Of a DNA stretch of 11,187 bases, positions 4,561-11,187 are shown one piece after another (the stretch's first letter is position 1; every line of letters begins with the position of its first letter). The notes beneath the pieces are model-generated. The model made no database searches, had not been told where the DNA came from, and worked only from the letters and a program-made list of their open reading frames with translations. Position numbers and translations under genes: made by a program. The stretch comes from Limisphaerales bacterium (GTDB lineage: Bacteria > Verrucomicrobiota > Verrucomicrobiia > Limisphaerales > UBA11358). The stretch is taken from positions 1 to 11,187 of the forward strand of contig DAIDJC010000090.1 of the NCBI GenBank assembly GCA_027451565.1, in the 5' to 3' direction.

Positions 4561-6405
4561 TTAGCTATTTGCCACCGGGGCGCCGGCTTCGCTTTTCCAG
4601 GCTTCGATTGACTCGATACGCTGTTGGCGGGCGGCTCCGTTTTGCTCGATCTGGACCACATCACCGGCCTTGTGATTGAGCAGGGCCTGGGCGACGGGGG
4701 TCAGGTAGCTGATCACGCCCTTGTCCGGGTCTGAATCCCATGCGCCGAGGATGGTGAACACCTCCGCCTGGCCGGTGGCAAGGTCTGTGACCCGGACAAT
4801 GTTGCCGGGACCGACGACTTCGGTTTTGGCGTTGGAAAAATCCTGGCCGCGCGCACGGGTCAGCGCTGATTCCAGCTCATCTTTCTGGCGCAGGAGCACC
4901 TTCTGCATTTCCTTGGCCGCCTTGTATTCGTGGTTTTCACGGAGGTCGCCATAGCTGCGGGCCACGGCAATTTCCTTGGAGTTGGCGGGGATTTTTTTCT
5001 GGACCAGGTCCTGGTATTCAAGGCGGCGGCGCTCCAGGCTCTCCCAGGAGACCAGCAGGCTGGTGTCCTGGCGGGTCTGCTCGCCGCTGATGAGGGATTG
5101 GACGGCGGGATGCGCCTTGACCAGGCGGGCCAGCAGCGAGCGCTTGTCCATGTCATCAAAAACCGGCGAGAGCTTGAGCGCCCGGGTGAGGTCCTTGATC
5201 ACTTCAATATCAGCCGAGGCCGTGAGTTCACCCAGCAACTGCTGGTCTTCCAGGATGAAATCGCGCAGGCGGTTGGATCGTTTTTCGTTGAATTGATCCC
5301 GCTCCATGGCGGTGAGCATGGCGCGAAAAACCTCGGGGCCGAGGATGTCCACAAAGTCATCATTGCGGTCGCGACCAAACCAGAGGAGCAGTTCGCTGCC
5401 AGCGGTGTGCTGGTTGATGAGGCGCCCGAGTGTTTCCTTGAGTAAATCCAATTTGCCGTGGTGGATCAATTGTGAGGCAAACTCCTTGGCAAGCTTGGCG
5501 GAGACCAGATTGATGGAGCCCCTGAGGATTTCATGCCAGCGATCAGGGTTGGCCTCGCGGAAAGATTCCAATGCGCGGTGATGCTTGGCGGCAGGGATGG
5601 CCTCGAGCAGGGGACCGAACTTGATGCCCTCCTGCAACCAGACCTGGGCCGCGGTTACAGCCTCCGGGGAGGCGGGCAGCCCGGCGGCGTGCTGGATTTC
5701 GTCCCGGGCAAAAACAGCCTCCAACGCAACGGCGGGCTGGGTGCGCTGGTGCGTGGCAATATCCGCATTCAGGGCAGCCACAACCTCACGGCCCACAGCC
5801 GCCTTGTCCGGCAGGTCTCCGGCCACCTTCAGGATTTCCGCCACCGCAGCCACGCGCGCCTTAAGGCCCTTGGCAGTTCGAAAATCACCCAGGCACCGCG
5901 CTTCCAGCGAAGTTTCCTGCGCCTGGTACACCACAGGATCGGACTTTTTAACGGGCACGATGAAATGGCCGTCCTTTTTCATTTCGTGCCGGGCGGTTTC
6001 CCACCATTTTTTCCAGTCATCGCGGATGACATCGGGGACGAGGCACTGTTGGATTTGCTCGAAAGTGGCCCGGCCATCGAAGCTGTTGAGGACCACCTTG
6101 ATGAGGTCCAGGTGATGGGCGGCGAGTTGGCGCAGGCCCTCGATATCCGAGACCTTGCGTGCCATGATATGGCTTTTGGCTATGGGTTTGAGAGATTCAA
6201 CAGCGAAGGCCAGGTCCATGGTGTGACCTGGTTTGGCTGGAAAATCAATGGTGAACCGCGCCAGGACCACGTCCACGGTACGGATGCGGCCAAAACCCCA
6301 GCTCCGATGCCAGCAATAACCGCCCTCCACGAGGTGGATGAGGGGTTCCACATGTTTGCCGTCAATTTTTCCCGAGGCCGCCAGCTTTTGGAATTCTTCT
6401 TTCAT
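4561..6405 (-). CDS. greA: GreA/GreB-type transcript cleavage factor with long N-terminal extension
   Basis: The C-terminal third is a complete GreA-type factor, which enters the RNA polymerase secondary channel and stimulates cleavage of backtracked RNA. The coiled coil is at about 453-520, with the tip motif ARSYGDLRENHEYKAAKE (482-499); D487 and E490 match the catalytic D41 and E44 of E. coli GreA. The FKBP-like GreA C-domain is at about 524-604 (IVRVTDLATGQAEVFTILG, then ISYLTPVAQALLNHKAGD). The first 450 residues are extra. A small beta-rich part at 25-75 (WHRSWGFGRIRTVDVV, then ITIDF-like strands) resembles a KOW- or CarD-like RNA polymerase-binding module, and the rest is helical. E. 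coli GreA has 158 residues; chlamydial GreA is similarly extended, to my knowledge. It begins at ATG 6405, two bases from the divergent rsmB start, and no Shine-Dalgarno sequence is visible. Confidence 0.88.
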   Translation of the reverse strand: MKEEFQKLAASGKIDGKHVEPLIHLVEGGYCWHRSWGFGRIRTVDVVLARFTIDFPAKPGHTMDLAFAVESLKPIAKSHIMARKVSDIEGLRQLAAHHLDLIKVVLNSFDGRATFEQIQQCLVPDVIRDDWKKWWETARHEMKKDGHFIVPVKKSDPVVYQAQETSLEARCLGDFRTAKGLKARVAAVAEILKVAGDLPDKAAVGREVVAALNADIATHQRTQPAVALEAVFARDEIQHAAGLPASPEAVTAAQVWLQEGIKFGPLLEAIPAAKHHRALESFREANPDRWHEILRGSINLVSAKLAKEFASQLIHHGKLDLLKETLGRLINQHTAGSELLLWFGRDRNDDFVDILGPEVFRAMLTAMERDQFNEKRSNRLRDFILEDQQLLGELTASADIEVIKDLTRALKLSPVFDDMDKRSLLARLVKAHPAVQSLISGEQTRQDTSLLVSWESLERRRLEYQDLVQKKIPANSKEIAVARSYGDLRENHEYKAAKEMQKVLLRQKDELESALTRARGQDFSNAKTEVVGPGNIVRVTDLATGQAEVFTILGAWDSDPDKGVISYLTPVAQALLNHKAGDVVQIEQNGAARQQRIESIEAWKSEAGAPVANS

Positions 6406-6407
6406 AA

Positions 6408-7796
6408 ATGGTTTTTATCTCGCGTCTGCAAACAAGGTTGCCAACATTAAACGATTTGAACGGCCAAAATCCAAGACAAATTGCGGCAGCGGTCCTGCAG
6501 GAGCGGGAGACCGGAAGCGAATTCACGGAGTCGCTTCTGGAACGGGCGCTGGCGCGGCATGCCTTGCCGGGGCCGGACAGGGCCTTGTGCCAGGAACTGG
6601 TGTATGGGGTGGTCCGCTGGCAGGCCACCCTGGATTGGCTTGTGTCCTGCAAGGCACCATCCCCTCCATCCCATCCGCTGCTGCGCATTCTTCTGCGACT
6701 GGGTTTATACCAGATTTTCTGGCTGGACCGCATTCCCAGCCATGCGGCTGTCCATACCACGGTGGAAATGGCCCGGCAAATGGGGCTGGCTCCAAAAGCC
6801 GGGTTTGTGAATGCCATCCTGCGCGGCTGCCTGAGGGAGGAAGGCATCCTGCGACAAAAACGCCTGGACCTGGCGGCCAGCCGCCCTGCCCTGGCACATT
6901 CTCATCCCGACTGGCTTTTCGCCCGGTGGCAGGCCCGCCAAGGCCGCGCCAGCGCCATTCAACTGATGGAATGGAATAACCTTCCCCCAAAAACCTACGC
7001 AAGGCTGAACCGATGCAAAGCCATGCCGCCTCCCGGCCCCGGCTCGGCAGGCTCATCCGCCGGCACAACACCACCGCGCCCAGAGTCATGGCTGGGACCG
7101 GAAGTGACGGCCAGGCCATTTACAAGCCATTGGACGGGGGCGGAGACGGTCTGTGAACTCGTCTCGCATCCGCCGCTGGCCAGCCTGGCAGGCTTCCAAG
7201 AGGGCCTGTTTTACATTCAGGACCCCAGCACCCTGCTGGCAGCGCGGCTGCTGGACGCGCGTCCGGGTGAAACCGTGCTGGACCTTTGCGCGGCTCCCGG
7301 CGGCAAAACGGCCTTGATGGCCCAGTCCATGGACAACCAGGGCCGGATTGTGGCCACGGACATCTCTCCTGCCAGGCTGGAACGATTGCGCGAGAATTGC
7401 CGGCGCCTGGGATTGACCTGCGTGGAACCCATGCTGGTGGAAAGCCTGGACCCATCCGGCCGTCCGGCGTTTGACCGCATTCTGTTGGATGCCCCCTGCT
7501 CCAACACGGGGGTGATCCGCCGCCGTGTGGATGTGCGGTGGCGGCTCACGGAGCAGGAACTGGCGCGGCTTCAAAAGACCCAGGCCGGCCTGCTGCAACT
7601 CGCCGCCACCCTGCTCAAACCATGCGGCACGCTGGTTTACAGCACCTGCAGCCTGGATCCGGAGGAAAACGAGGACCAGGTTCGCCACTTCCTGGAAGGC
7701 CACACCGGGTTCCAACTGGCGGAGAGCCAGGTTGTCAACCCGGTTCAGGATGGGGTGGACGGCGCTTTTGCGGCTCGACTCCTCAAGCAGGGCTGA
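6408..7796 (+). CDS. rsmB: 16S rRNA (cytosine-967-C5)-methyltransferase RsmB
   Basis: RsmB methylates C967 of 16S rRNA with S-adenosylmethionine. This 462-residue protein has the full layout: a NusB-like RNA-binding domain at about 20-150 (NPRQIAAAVLQERE, LLRILLRLGLYQIFWLDRIPSHAAVHTTVEMAR region), then the Rossmann-type catalytic domain. Motif I is VLDLCAAPGGKT (290-301), the cofactor acid lies in IVATDIS (314-320), motif IV is DAPCS (361-365) with C364, and motif VI is YSTCS (411-415) with C414, the expected nucleophile. The DGVDGAFAARL end is typical. A Pro/Gly-rich insert at 205-228 is not usual. An in-frame TAA at 6405-6407 makes ATG 6408 the earliest start, but TTG 6438 or 6456 would give a more typical N-terminus and leave room for a promoter. 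The next gene follows after 16 bases. Confidence 0.92.
   Translation: MVFISRLQTRLPTLNDLNGQNPRQIAAAVLQERETGSEFTESLLERALARHALPGPDRALCQELVYGVVRWQATLDWLVSCKAPSPPSHPLLRILLRLGLYQIFWLDRIPSHAAVHTTVEMARQMGLAPKAGFVNAILRGCLREEGILRQKRLDLAASRPALAHSHPDWLFARWQARQGRASAIQLMEWNNLPPKTYARLNRCKAMPPPGPGSAGSSAGTTPPRPESWLGPEVTARPFTSHWTGAETVCELVSHPPLASLAGFQEGLFYIQDPSTLLAARLLDARPGETVLDLCAAPGGKTALMAQSMDNQGRIVATDISPARLERLRENCRRLGLTCVEPMLVESLDPSGRPAFDRILLDAPCSNTGVIRRRVDVRWRLTEQELARLQKTQAGLLQLAATLLKPCGTLVYSTCSLDPEENEDQVRHFLEGHTGFQLAESQVVNPVQDGVDGAFAARLLKQG
6414..6444 (-). promoter_or_regulatory. Tentative promoter of the greA-like gene
   Basis: On the minus strand TTGGCA (6444-6439) and GATAAA (6419-6414) resemble -35 and -10 boxes with a 19-base spacer, or AGATAA with an 18-base spacer. 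Transcription would start near 6406-6407, immediately before the ATG at 6405, giving an almost leaderless mRNA. The boxes lie inside the annotated first codons of rsmB. The long spacer makes this weak. Confidence 0.22.
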
Positions 7797-7812
7797 CACC
7801 CTGATCCATGCC

Positions 7813-8838
7813 ATGCCCGCTGCAAACCTCCAGATTGATTCCAGCCAGTTTCCGGAAAAAGTCCGCCGCGACTTGCTGTCATCGCTGCGGCGCGGGGTGA
7901 TTCAGCCCAAGTTTCATTATGACAGCCTGAAGCAAACGCTTTTGTGGCTGCAATTGCACGAGGCTCATTCCCCGGCGCGCAGGGACCGCGGGGTGAAGGA
8001 TGCGTATGACCTGGCCTTTGCCGCAGCCACGCGGGCCTGCCCTGAGGGAAAACCCGTGCGCCTGGTGGGGTTGGGTTGCGGTGGAGGGCAGAAGGATGCG
8101 CAACTGCTCCGTCATCTCCTGCGCAAGGGACGGAGGGTGGATTACCATCCGGTGGATGTGAGCGCGGCCATGACACTGGTTGCGCGAGGGGCCGCCCTGC
8201 GCCTCTTGCAGGAAGAACGCTGCCATCCGGTGGTTTGCGACCTGGCGGCGCAAAACAACCTCCCCGGCCTGCTTCCGGCGCACGGGGCAAGGGTGATCAC
8301 TTTTTTCGGGGTGATTCCCAATTTTGAGCCGAACCACATCCTGCCCCGGCTGACCGGGTTGCTGCGACCCGGAGACCTGCTCCTCTTCAGCGCCAACCTT
8401 GCGCCCGGGCTGGATTATGCCGCGGGAATGAAGCGCATCCTGGGCCAGTACGATAATGCGCTGACCCGCCAATGGCTGCTGGCTTTTCTTTTGGACCTGG
8501 GAGTGCAGGCCCGGGACGGGCGCCTGACTTTTGGCATTGAAACAGGCCAGTCCGGCTTGAAACGCGTGGTGGCGGATTTCCAATTCATCCGAAACCGGAC
8601 ATTGCAAGTCCATGGGCGCGAATTCTCATTTCAGGCCGGCCGGGATATCCGGCTTTTCTTCTCCTACCGTCACACCCCGGAAAGAATGAAACGCCTGCTG
8701 GAGCGGCATGGGTTGAGGGTGGAAAACCAATGGGCCTCGTCCTCCGGGGAGGAGGGTTTGTTTTTATGCGGAAAACCCCCGGACCCGAAAAAGACCACGG
8801 CCACCCGCAAGCGACCCATGCTTGCGGCGAACCAATGA
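7813..8838 (+). CDS. EgtD-like (Methyltransf_33 family) SAM-dependent methyltransferase, substrate unknown
   Basis: This 341-residue protein is a Rossmann methyltransferase of the family that includes EgtD, the histidine N-alpha-trimethylase of ergothioneine synthesis. Supporting motifs are PKFHYDSLKQTLL (32-44; EgtD has KYFYD with G/SxLF), the SAM loop GLGCGGGQKD (86-95), PVDVS (113-117), and FFGVIPNFEP (164-173), matching EgtD GSTIGNF with N170 at the conserved substrate-binding Asn. Differences matter: the EgtD PEYYPTR segment is replaced by HEAHSPARRD (49-58), and the TEIS segment holding EgtD Glu282 reads RLFFS (280-284). Histidine is therefore not an obvious substrate. There are no EgtB-like neighbours. 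ATG 7813 is chosen because the frame upstream lies inside rsmB. It is probably cotranscribed with rsmB and ends one base before the convergent cydB stop. Confidence 0.78.
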   Translation: MPAANLQIDSSQFPEKVRRDLLSSLRRGVIQPKFHYDSLKQTLLWLQLHEAHSPARRDRGVKDAYDLAFAAATRACPEGKPVRLVGLGCGGGQKDAQLLRHLLRKGRRVDYHPVDVSAAMTLVARGAALRLLQEERCHPVVCDLAAQNNLPGLLPAHGARVITFFGVIPNFEPNHILPRLTGLLRPGDLLLFSANLAPGLDYAAGMKRILGQYDNALTRQWLLAFLLDLGVQARDGRLTFGIETGQSGLKRVVADFQFIRNRTLQVHGREFSFQAGRDIRLFFSYRHTPERMKRLLERHGLRVENQWASSSGEEGLFLCGKPPDPKKTTATRKRPMLAANQ

Positions 8839-8839
8839 C

Positions 8840-9874
8840 TCAATAGCTCATGCGGTCCATTTTCACCTTGCCCCGAAATATCCAATAGATGCTGACGGTG
8901 TAGGCGATGACCACCGGCACGCCGATGGCGGCAATAACCAGCATGATGCCGAGGGTATGGGAGGAGGAGGCGGCATTGTGGATATCCAGGCTGAATTCGG
9001 GATGAGGCGCGCTGTAAACCAGGTCCGGGAAAAGATTCAGCGCGAAGAGGGCCATGAGGGTGATGATGGCGGCGCACGAGGAAAGAAAAGCCCGGCCATC
9101 GCGCCCGTGGTGGAATTCGCGGGGGATGTTGGCAATGGCCAGCATGTTGGCGAGCGCCACGCTGAACAGCCACGGATTGGCCCTGACTCGCGCCGCCATG
9201 TGCGGCACATACAACAGCGTGGCCATGGTCAATGTCACCGCGCAGATGACAAAGAAAATAATGCATCGCACCGCCCAGATGCGGAGTTTATCGTGAAGCG
9301 CCCCCTCGGTTTTCAGCACCCCATAAATGGCTCCGTGCATCATGAAGAGCGCCACCGTGGTGACGCCCACCAGCAGGGGATAGGGAGTGAGCAATCCCAA
9401 AAAGGTGCCCGCAAATTCCCCATTCTCATCCAGGGGAACACCCCAGGCAATGTTGCCGAGGGCCGTGCCGATCAATAGCGCCGAAAGAATGCTGCCCCCC
9501 GAGAATCCCACGTCCCACATCTGCCGCCACCAGCGCATGGGCCTTTTGCTGCGAAACTCGATTGCCACCGCCCTGAATATCAGCGAAACCAGCAGCAGGA
9601 CCAGCGCAAGATAAAAGCCGGAAAACACGGTGGCATAAACATCGGGAAAAGCCGCAAAAAGCGCCCCGCCACCCGTCACCAGCCAGACCTCGTTGCCATC
9701 CCAAACAGGCCCGATGGAATTAAGGAGTATCCTGCGCTCATGGTCATCCCGGGTGAAAAGATGCAAAGCCCCTATGCCTAAATCAAAGCCGTCCAGCAGC
9801 GCGTACCCCGTCAGGAGTGTCCCCACGAGAATAAACCAGATGGTGTTCAGGTCCAGGTGCGGCGTTGCATTCAT
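8840..9874 (-). CDS. cydB: Cytochrome bd ubiquinol oxidase subunit II
   Basis: CydB is the second membrane subunit of cytochrome bd oxidase, which oxidises quinol and reduces oxygen to water with high affinity. The 344-residue length and hydrophobic profile (about 8-9 membrane helices) fit the family. Visible signatures are GYALLDGFDLGIGAL (23-37), the highly conserved GPVWDGNEVWLVTGGGAL (55-72), FRAVAIEFR (100-108), and the C-terminal YTVSIYWIFRGKV (325-337). Its ATG overlaps the cydA TGA by four bases (ATGA), so translation is likely coupled. Its own stop is one base from the stop of the convergent methyltransferase gene, leaving no room for a terminator between them. No cydX-like small gene or cydCD genes are visible at this end. 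Confidence 0.95.
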   Translation of the reverse strand: MNATPHLDLNTIWFILVGTLLTGYALLDGFDLGIGALHLFTRDDHERRILLNSIGPVWDGNEVWLVTGGGALFAAFPDVYATVFSGFYLALVLLLVSLIFRAVAIEFRSKRPMRWWRQMWDVGFSGGSILSALLIGTALGNIAWGVPLDENGEFAGTFLGLLTPYPLLVGVTTVALFMMHGAIYGVLKTEGALHDKLRIWAVRCIIFFVICAVTLTMATLLYVPHMAARVRANPWLFSVALANMLAIANIPREFHHGRDGRAFLSSCAAIITLMALFALNLFPDLVYSAPHPEFSLDIHNAASSSHTLGIMLVIAAIGVPVVIAYTVSIYWIFRGKVKMDRMSY

Positions 9875-11187
9875 GGTTTGACAGGCAGGGCCAGTTTTCC
9901 GGATGGAATGAGGTCCTCGTCCTCCGGTCCATGCTGGATTTTTTCATTGAGAAGGTAAATGAAGGCGGCAAACAACAGGAAATAGACCGCGGTAAAGAGA
10001 ATAAGCGAGGCCATCACCACGTTGGCCTTGACCACCGCGGAAAGGGCGTCGGGCGTGCGCAGCACTCCATACACAATCCAGGGCTGCCTGCCCACCTCCG
10101 CCGCAAACCAGCCAAATTGGTTGGCCAGTTCCGGTCCCACCACCGAAAATACCAGCAGCCAGAGAAGCCAGCGCCGCTGGAACAGGCGGTTCCCGCGCAA
10201 CGACCACAACCCCAGCGATGACAACCCCAGCAAACCAAACCCTATCGCCACCATGCCATGGAAAAAAATAAAACAGGGAATAACCGGTGGACGGTCCCCG
10301 ACACTGAAATCATCCAACCCCTCCACCACTCCGTTGATGTTGTCATCCGCCAGAAAACTCAGCAAATCCGGAGCCTCAAGGCCTATCACCTTTTCGTCCT
10401 TTTCATCCACATACCCGGCCAGCACCAGCGGCGCGCGGGTGGTGGTGTGGTAAAGGCCCTCAAAGGCGGCGAGCTTGGCCGGCTGGTGCCTGGCCACATT
10501 CTGCGCGCTCAGGTGGCCTGTCGTTGCCTGAAGCAAGGAGGCAGCCAGGCCCAACCCCAAACCGGCCTTGAGCGATTTCCGCGCAAAATCCAGATGCCGC
10601 CCCTTCAGGATGTACCAGGCGCTCACGCTCGCCACCAAAAAACCTCCCGTAGCCCAAGCCCCGCCCAAGGTGTGACTCAACCGGCAAAGCATCGAGGGAT
10701 TGAACACCACCTTCCAGAAATCCGTCACCTCCGCCCGGGCATGCATTCCCTGCCCCACAATGTGGTAACCGGCAGGCGTTTGCATCCATGAATTGGCCAC
10801 CACGATCCACACCGCGCTGAAATGCGCGCCCAGAGCCACCATGCAGGTGGCAAAAAAATGCGTCTTCCGTCCCACCTTGTCCCATCCGAACAACAACAAG
10901 GCCAGGAATCCCGATTCCAAAAAAAACGCAAAAATGCCCTCCGCTGCCAGCGCGCTGCCAAAAACATCCCCCACAAAACGCGAATAGGTGGCCCAATTGG
11001 TTCCAAATTCAAATTCCATCACAATACCCGTGGCCACTCCCAAGGCAAATGTCAGCGCAAAGATACGGGTCCAAAACCGGGCCATTTGGTGGTAAATTTC
11101 ATTGCCCGTCCTCAACCATGCCCCCTCCATCAAGACCAGCATCACCCCCAGCCCAATGCTCAAAGGAGGGTAAAGATAATGAAACCC
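9871..11187 (-). CDS. cydA: Cytochrome bd ubiquinol oxidase subunit I, 5'-truncated by the window edge
   Basis: CydA carries the three haems and the quinol site. The window shows 438 residues; by alignment with E. coli CydA about 16 N-terminal residues lie outside. The frame is open to the edge, beginning GFHYLYPPLSIGLG, so no start codon is in the window. Haem ligands are present: the His of GFHYLYPP (11181-11179) matches H19 (b595), the His of RLSHTLGG matches H186, and the Met of FFHGMVA matches M393 (b558). The Glu pair of AAEG and FLES matches E99 and E107. HQPAKLAAFEG precedes a short Q-loop: VIGLEAPDLLSFLADD leads directly to PPVIPCFIFF, so the long E. coli insert is missing, as in many non-proteobacterial enzymes. 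GWFAAEVGRQPW is conserved. It is the upstream gene of cydAB; the promoter is outside the window. Confidence 0.95.
   Translation of the reverse strand, partial: GFHYLYPPLSIGLGVMLVLMEGAWLRTGNEIYHQMARFWTRIFALTFALGVATGIVMEFEFGTNWATYSRFVGDVFGSALAAEGIFAFFLESGFLALLLFGWDKVGRKTHFFATCMVALGAHFSAVWIVVANSWMQTPAGYHIVGQGMHARAEVTDFWKVVFNPSMLCRLSHTLGGAWATGGFLVASVSAWYILKGRHLDFARKSLKAGLGLGLAASLLQATTGHLSAQNVARHQPAKLAAFEGLYHTTTRAPLVLAGYVDEKDEKVIGLEAPDLLSFLADDNINGVVEGLDDFSVGDRPPVIPCFIFFHGMVAIGFGLLGLSSLGLWSLRGNRLFQRRWLLWLLVFSVVGPELANQFGWFAAEVGRQPWIVYGVLRTPDALSAVVKANVVMASLILFTAVYFLLFAAFIYLLNEKIQHGPEDEDLIPSGKLALPVKP

Noticed and set aside
5533..6450. 305-codon plus-strand open frame antisense to the greA-like gene
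   Set aside because: The opposite strand encodes a protein with an intact GreA domain; the plus-strand translation has no recognisable motif.
7525..7812. Longer N-terminus for the EgtD-like methyltransferase
   Set aside because: This stretch lies entirely within the rsmB catalytic domain in another frame; ATG 7813 gives a family-like length.
11161..11163. TTG at 11163 as the start of CydA
   Set aside because: The frame continues upstream to the window edge with conserved sequence including the haem b595 His, so the gene is cut by the window rather than starting here.
1..11187. CRISPR array or known defence genes
   Set aside because: No regularly spaced short repeats and no nuclease, Cas, toxin or restriction motifs were found.

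Overview
The window most likely comes from a bacterium of the Verrucomicrobiota, or the wider PVC group (moderate confidence). The main reason is the 614-residue GreA-type factor: a normal GreA of about 160 residues sits at the C-terminus of a long N-terminal extension, a form I associate with Chlamydiae and Verrucomicrobiota. GC-rich DNA and the frequent lack of clear Shine-Dalgarno sequences fit this. Nothing indicates a phage, plasmid or transposon.

Left part (1-4403). A possibly 5'-truncated gene of unknown function (3-500) is followed by a gene-poor stretch. Then comes a five-gene + strand cassette (935-4105): an ArsR-type repressor, two single-domain AHSA1/SRPBCC proteins, one protein made of three AHSA1 domains in tandem, and a PhnB-like VOC protein. 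Gene junctions overlap or are short, so it should be one operon. A perfect 20-bp palindrome lies over the predicted -10 box and the repressor start codon and is the likely autoregulatory operator. The cassette is bracketed by two diverged, same-orientation copies of a roughly 210-bp structured noncoding repeat (631-839 and 4184-4403). This pairing is the most unusual feature of the window.

Right part (4404-11187). Three adjacent hairpins (4421-4478) lie between the cassette and the convergent greA-like gene (4561-6405, - strand). Back to back with greA, two nucleotides away, starts rsmB (16S rRNA m5C methyltransferase). It is followed by a methyltransferase of the EgtD-like family whose substrate residues differ from true EgtD. 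That gene converges, one nucleotide apart, on cydB, which overlaps cydA by four bases. cydAB encodes a cytochrome bd quinol oxidase, and cydA runs off the right edge.

Functional picture. The right half is ordinary housekeeping: transcription elongation, rRNA modification and microaerobic respiration. The left cassette looks like a self-regulated small-molecule or stress-response module. It has five AHSA1 domains in three genes plus a VOC protein, under an ArsR repressor that lacks the classical cysteine metal box. Its ligand and purpose cannot be read from the sequence.
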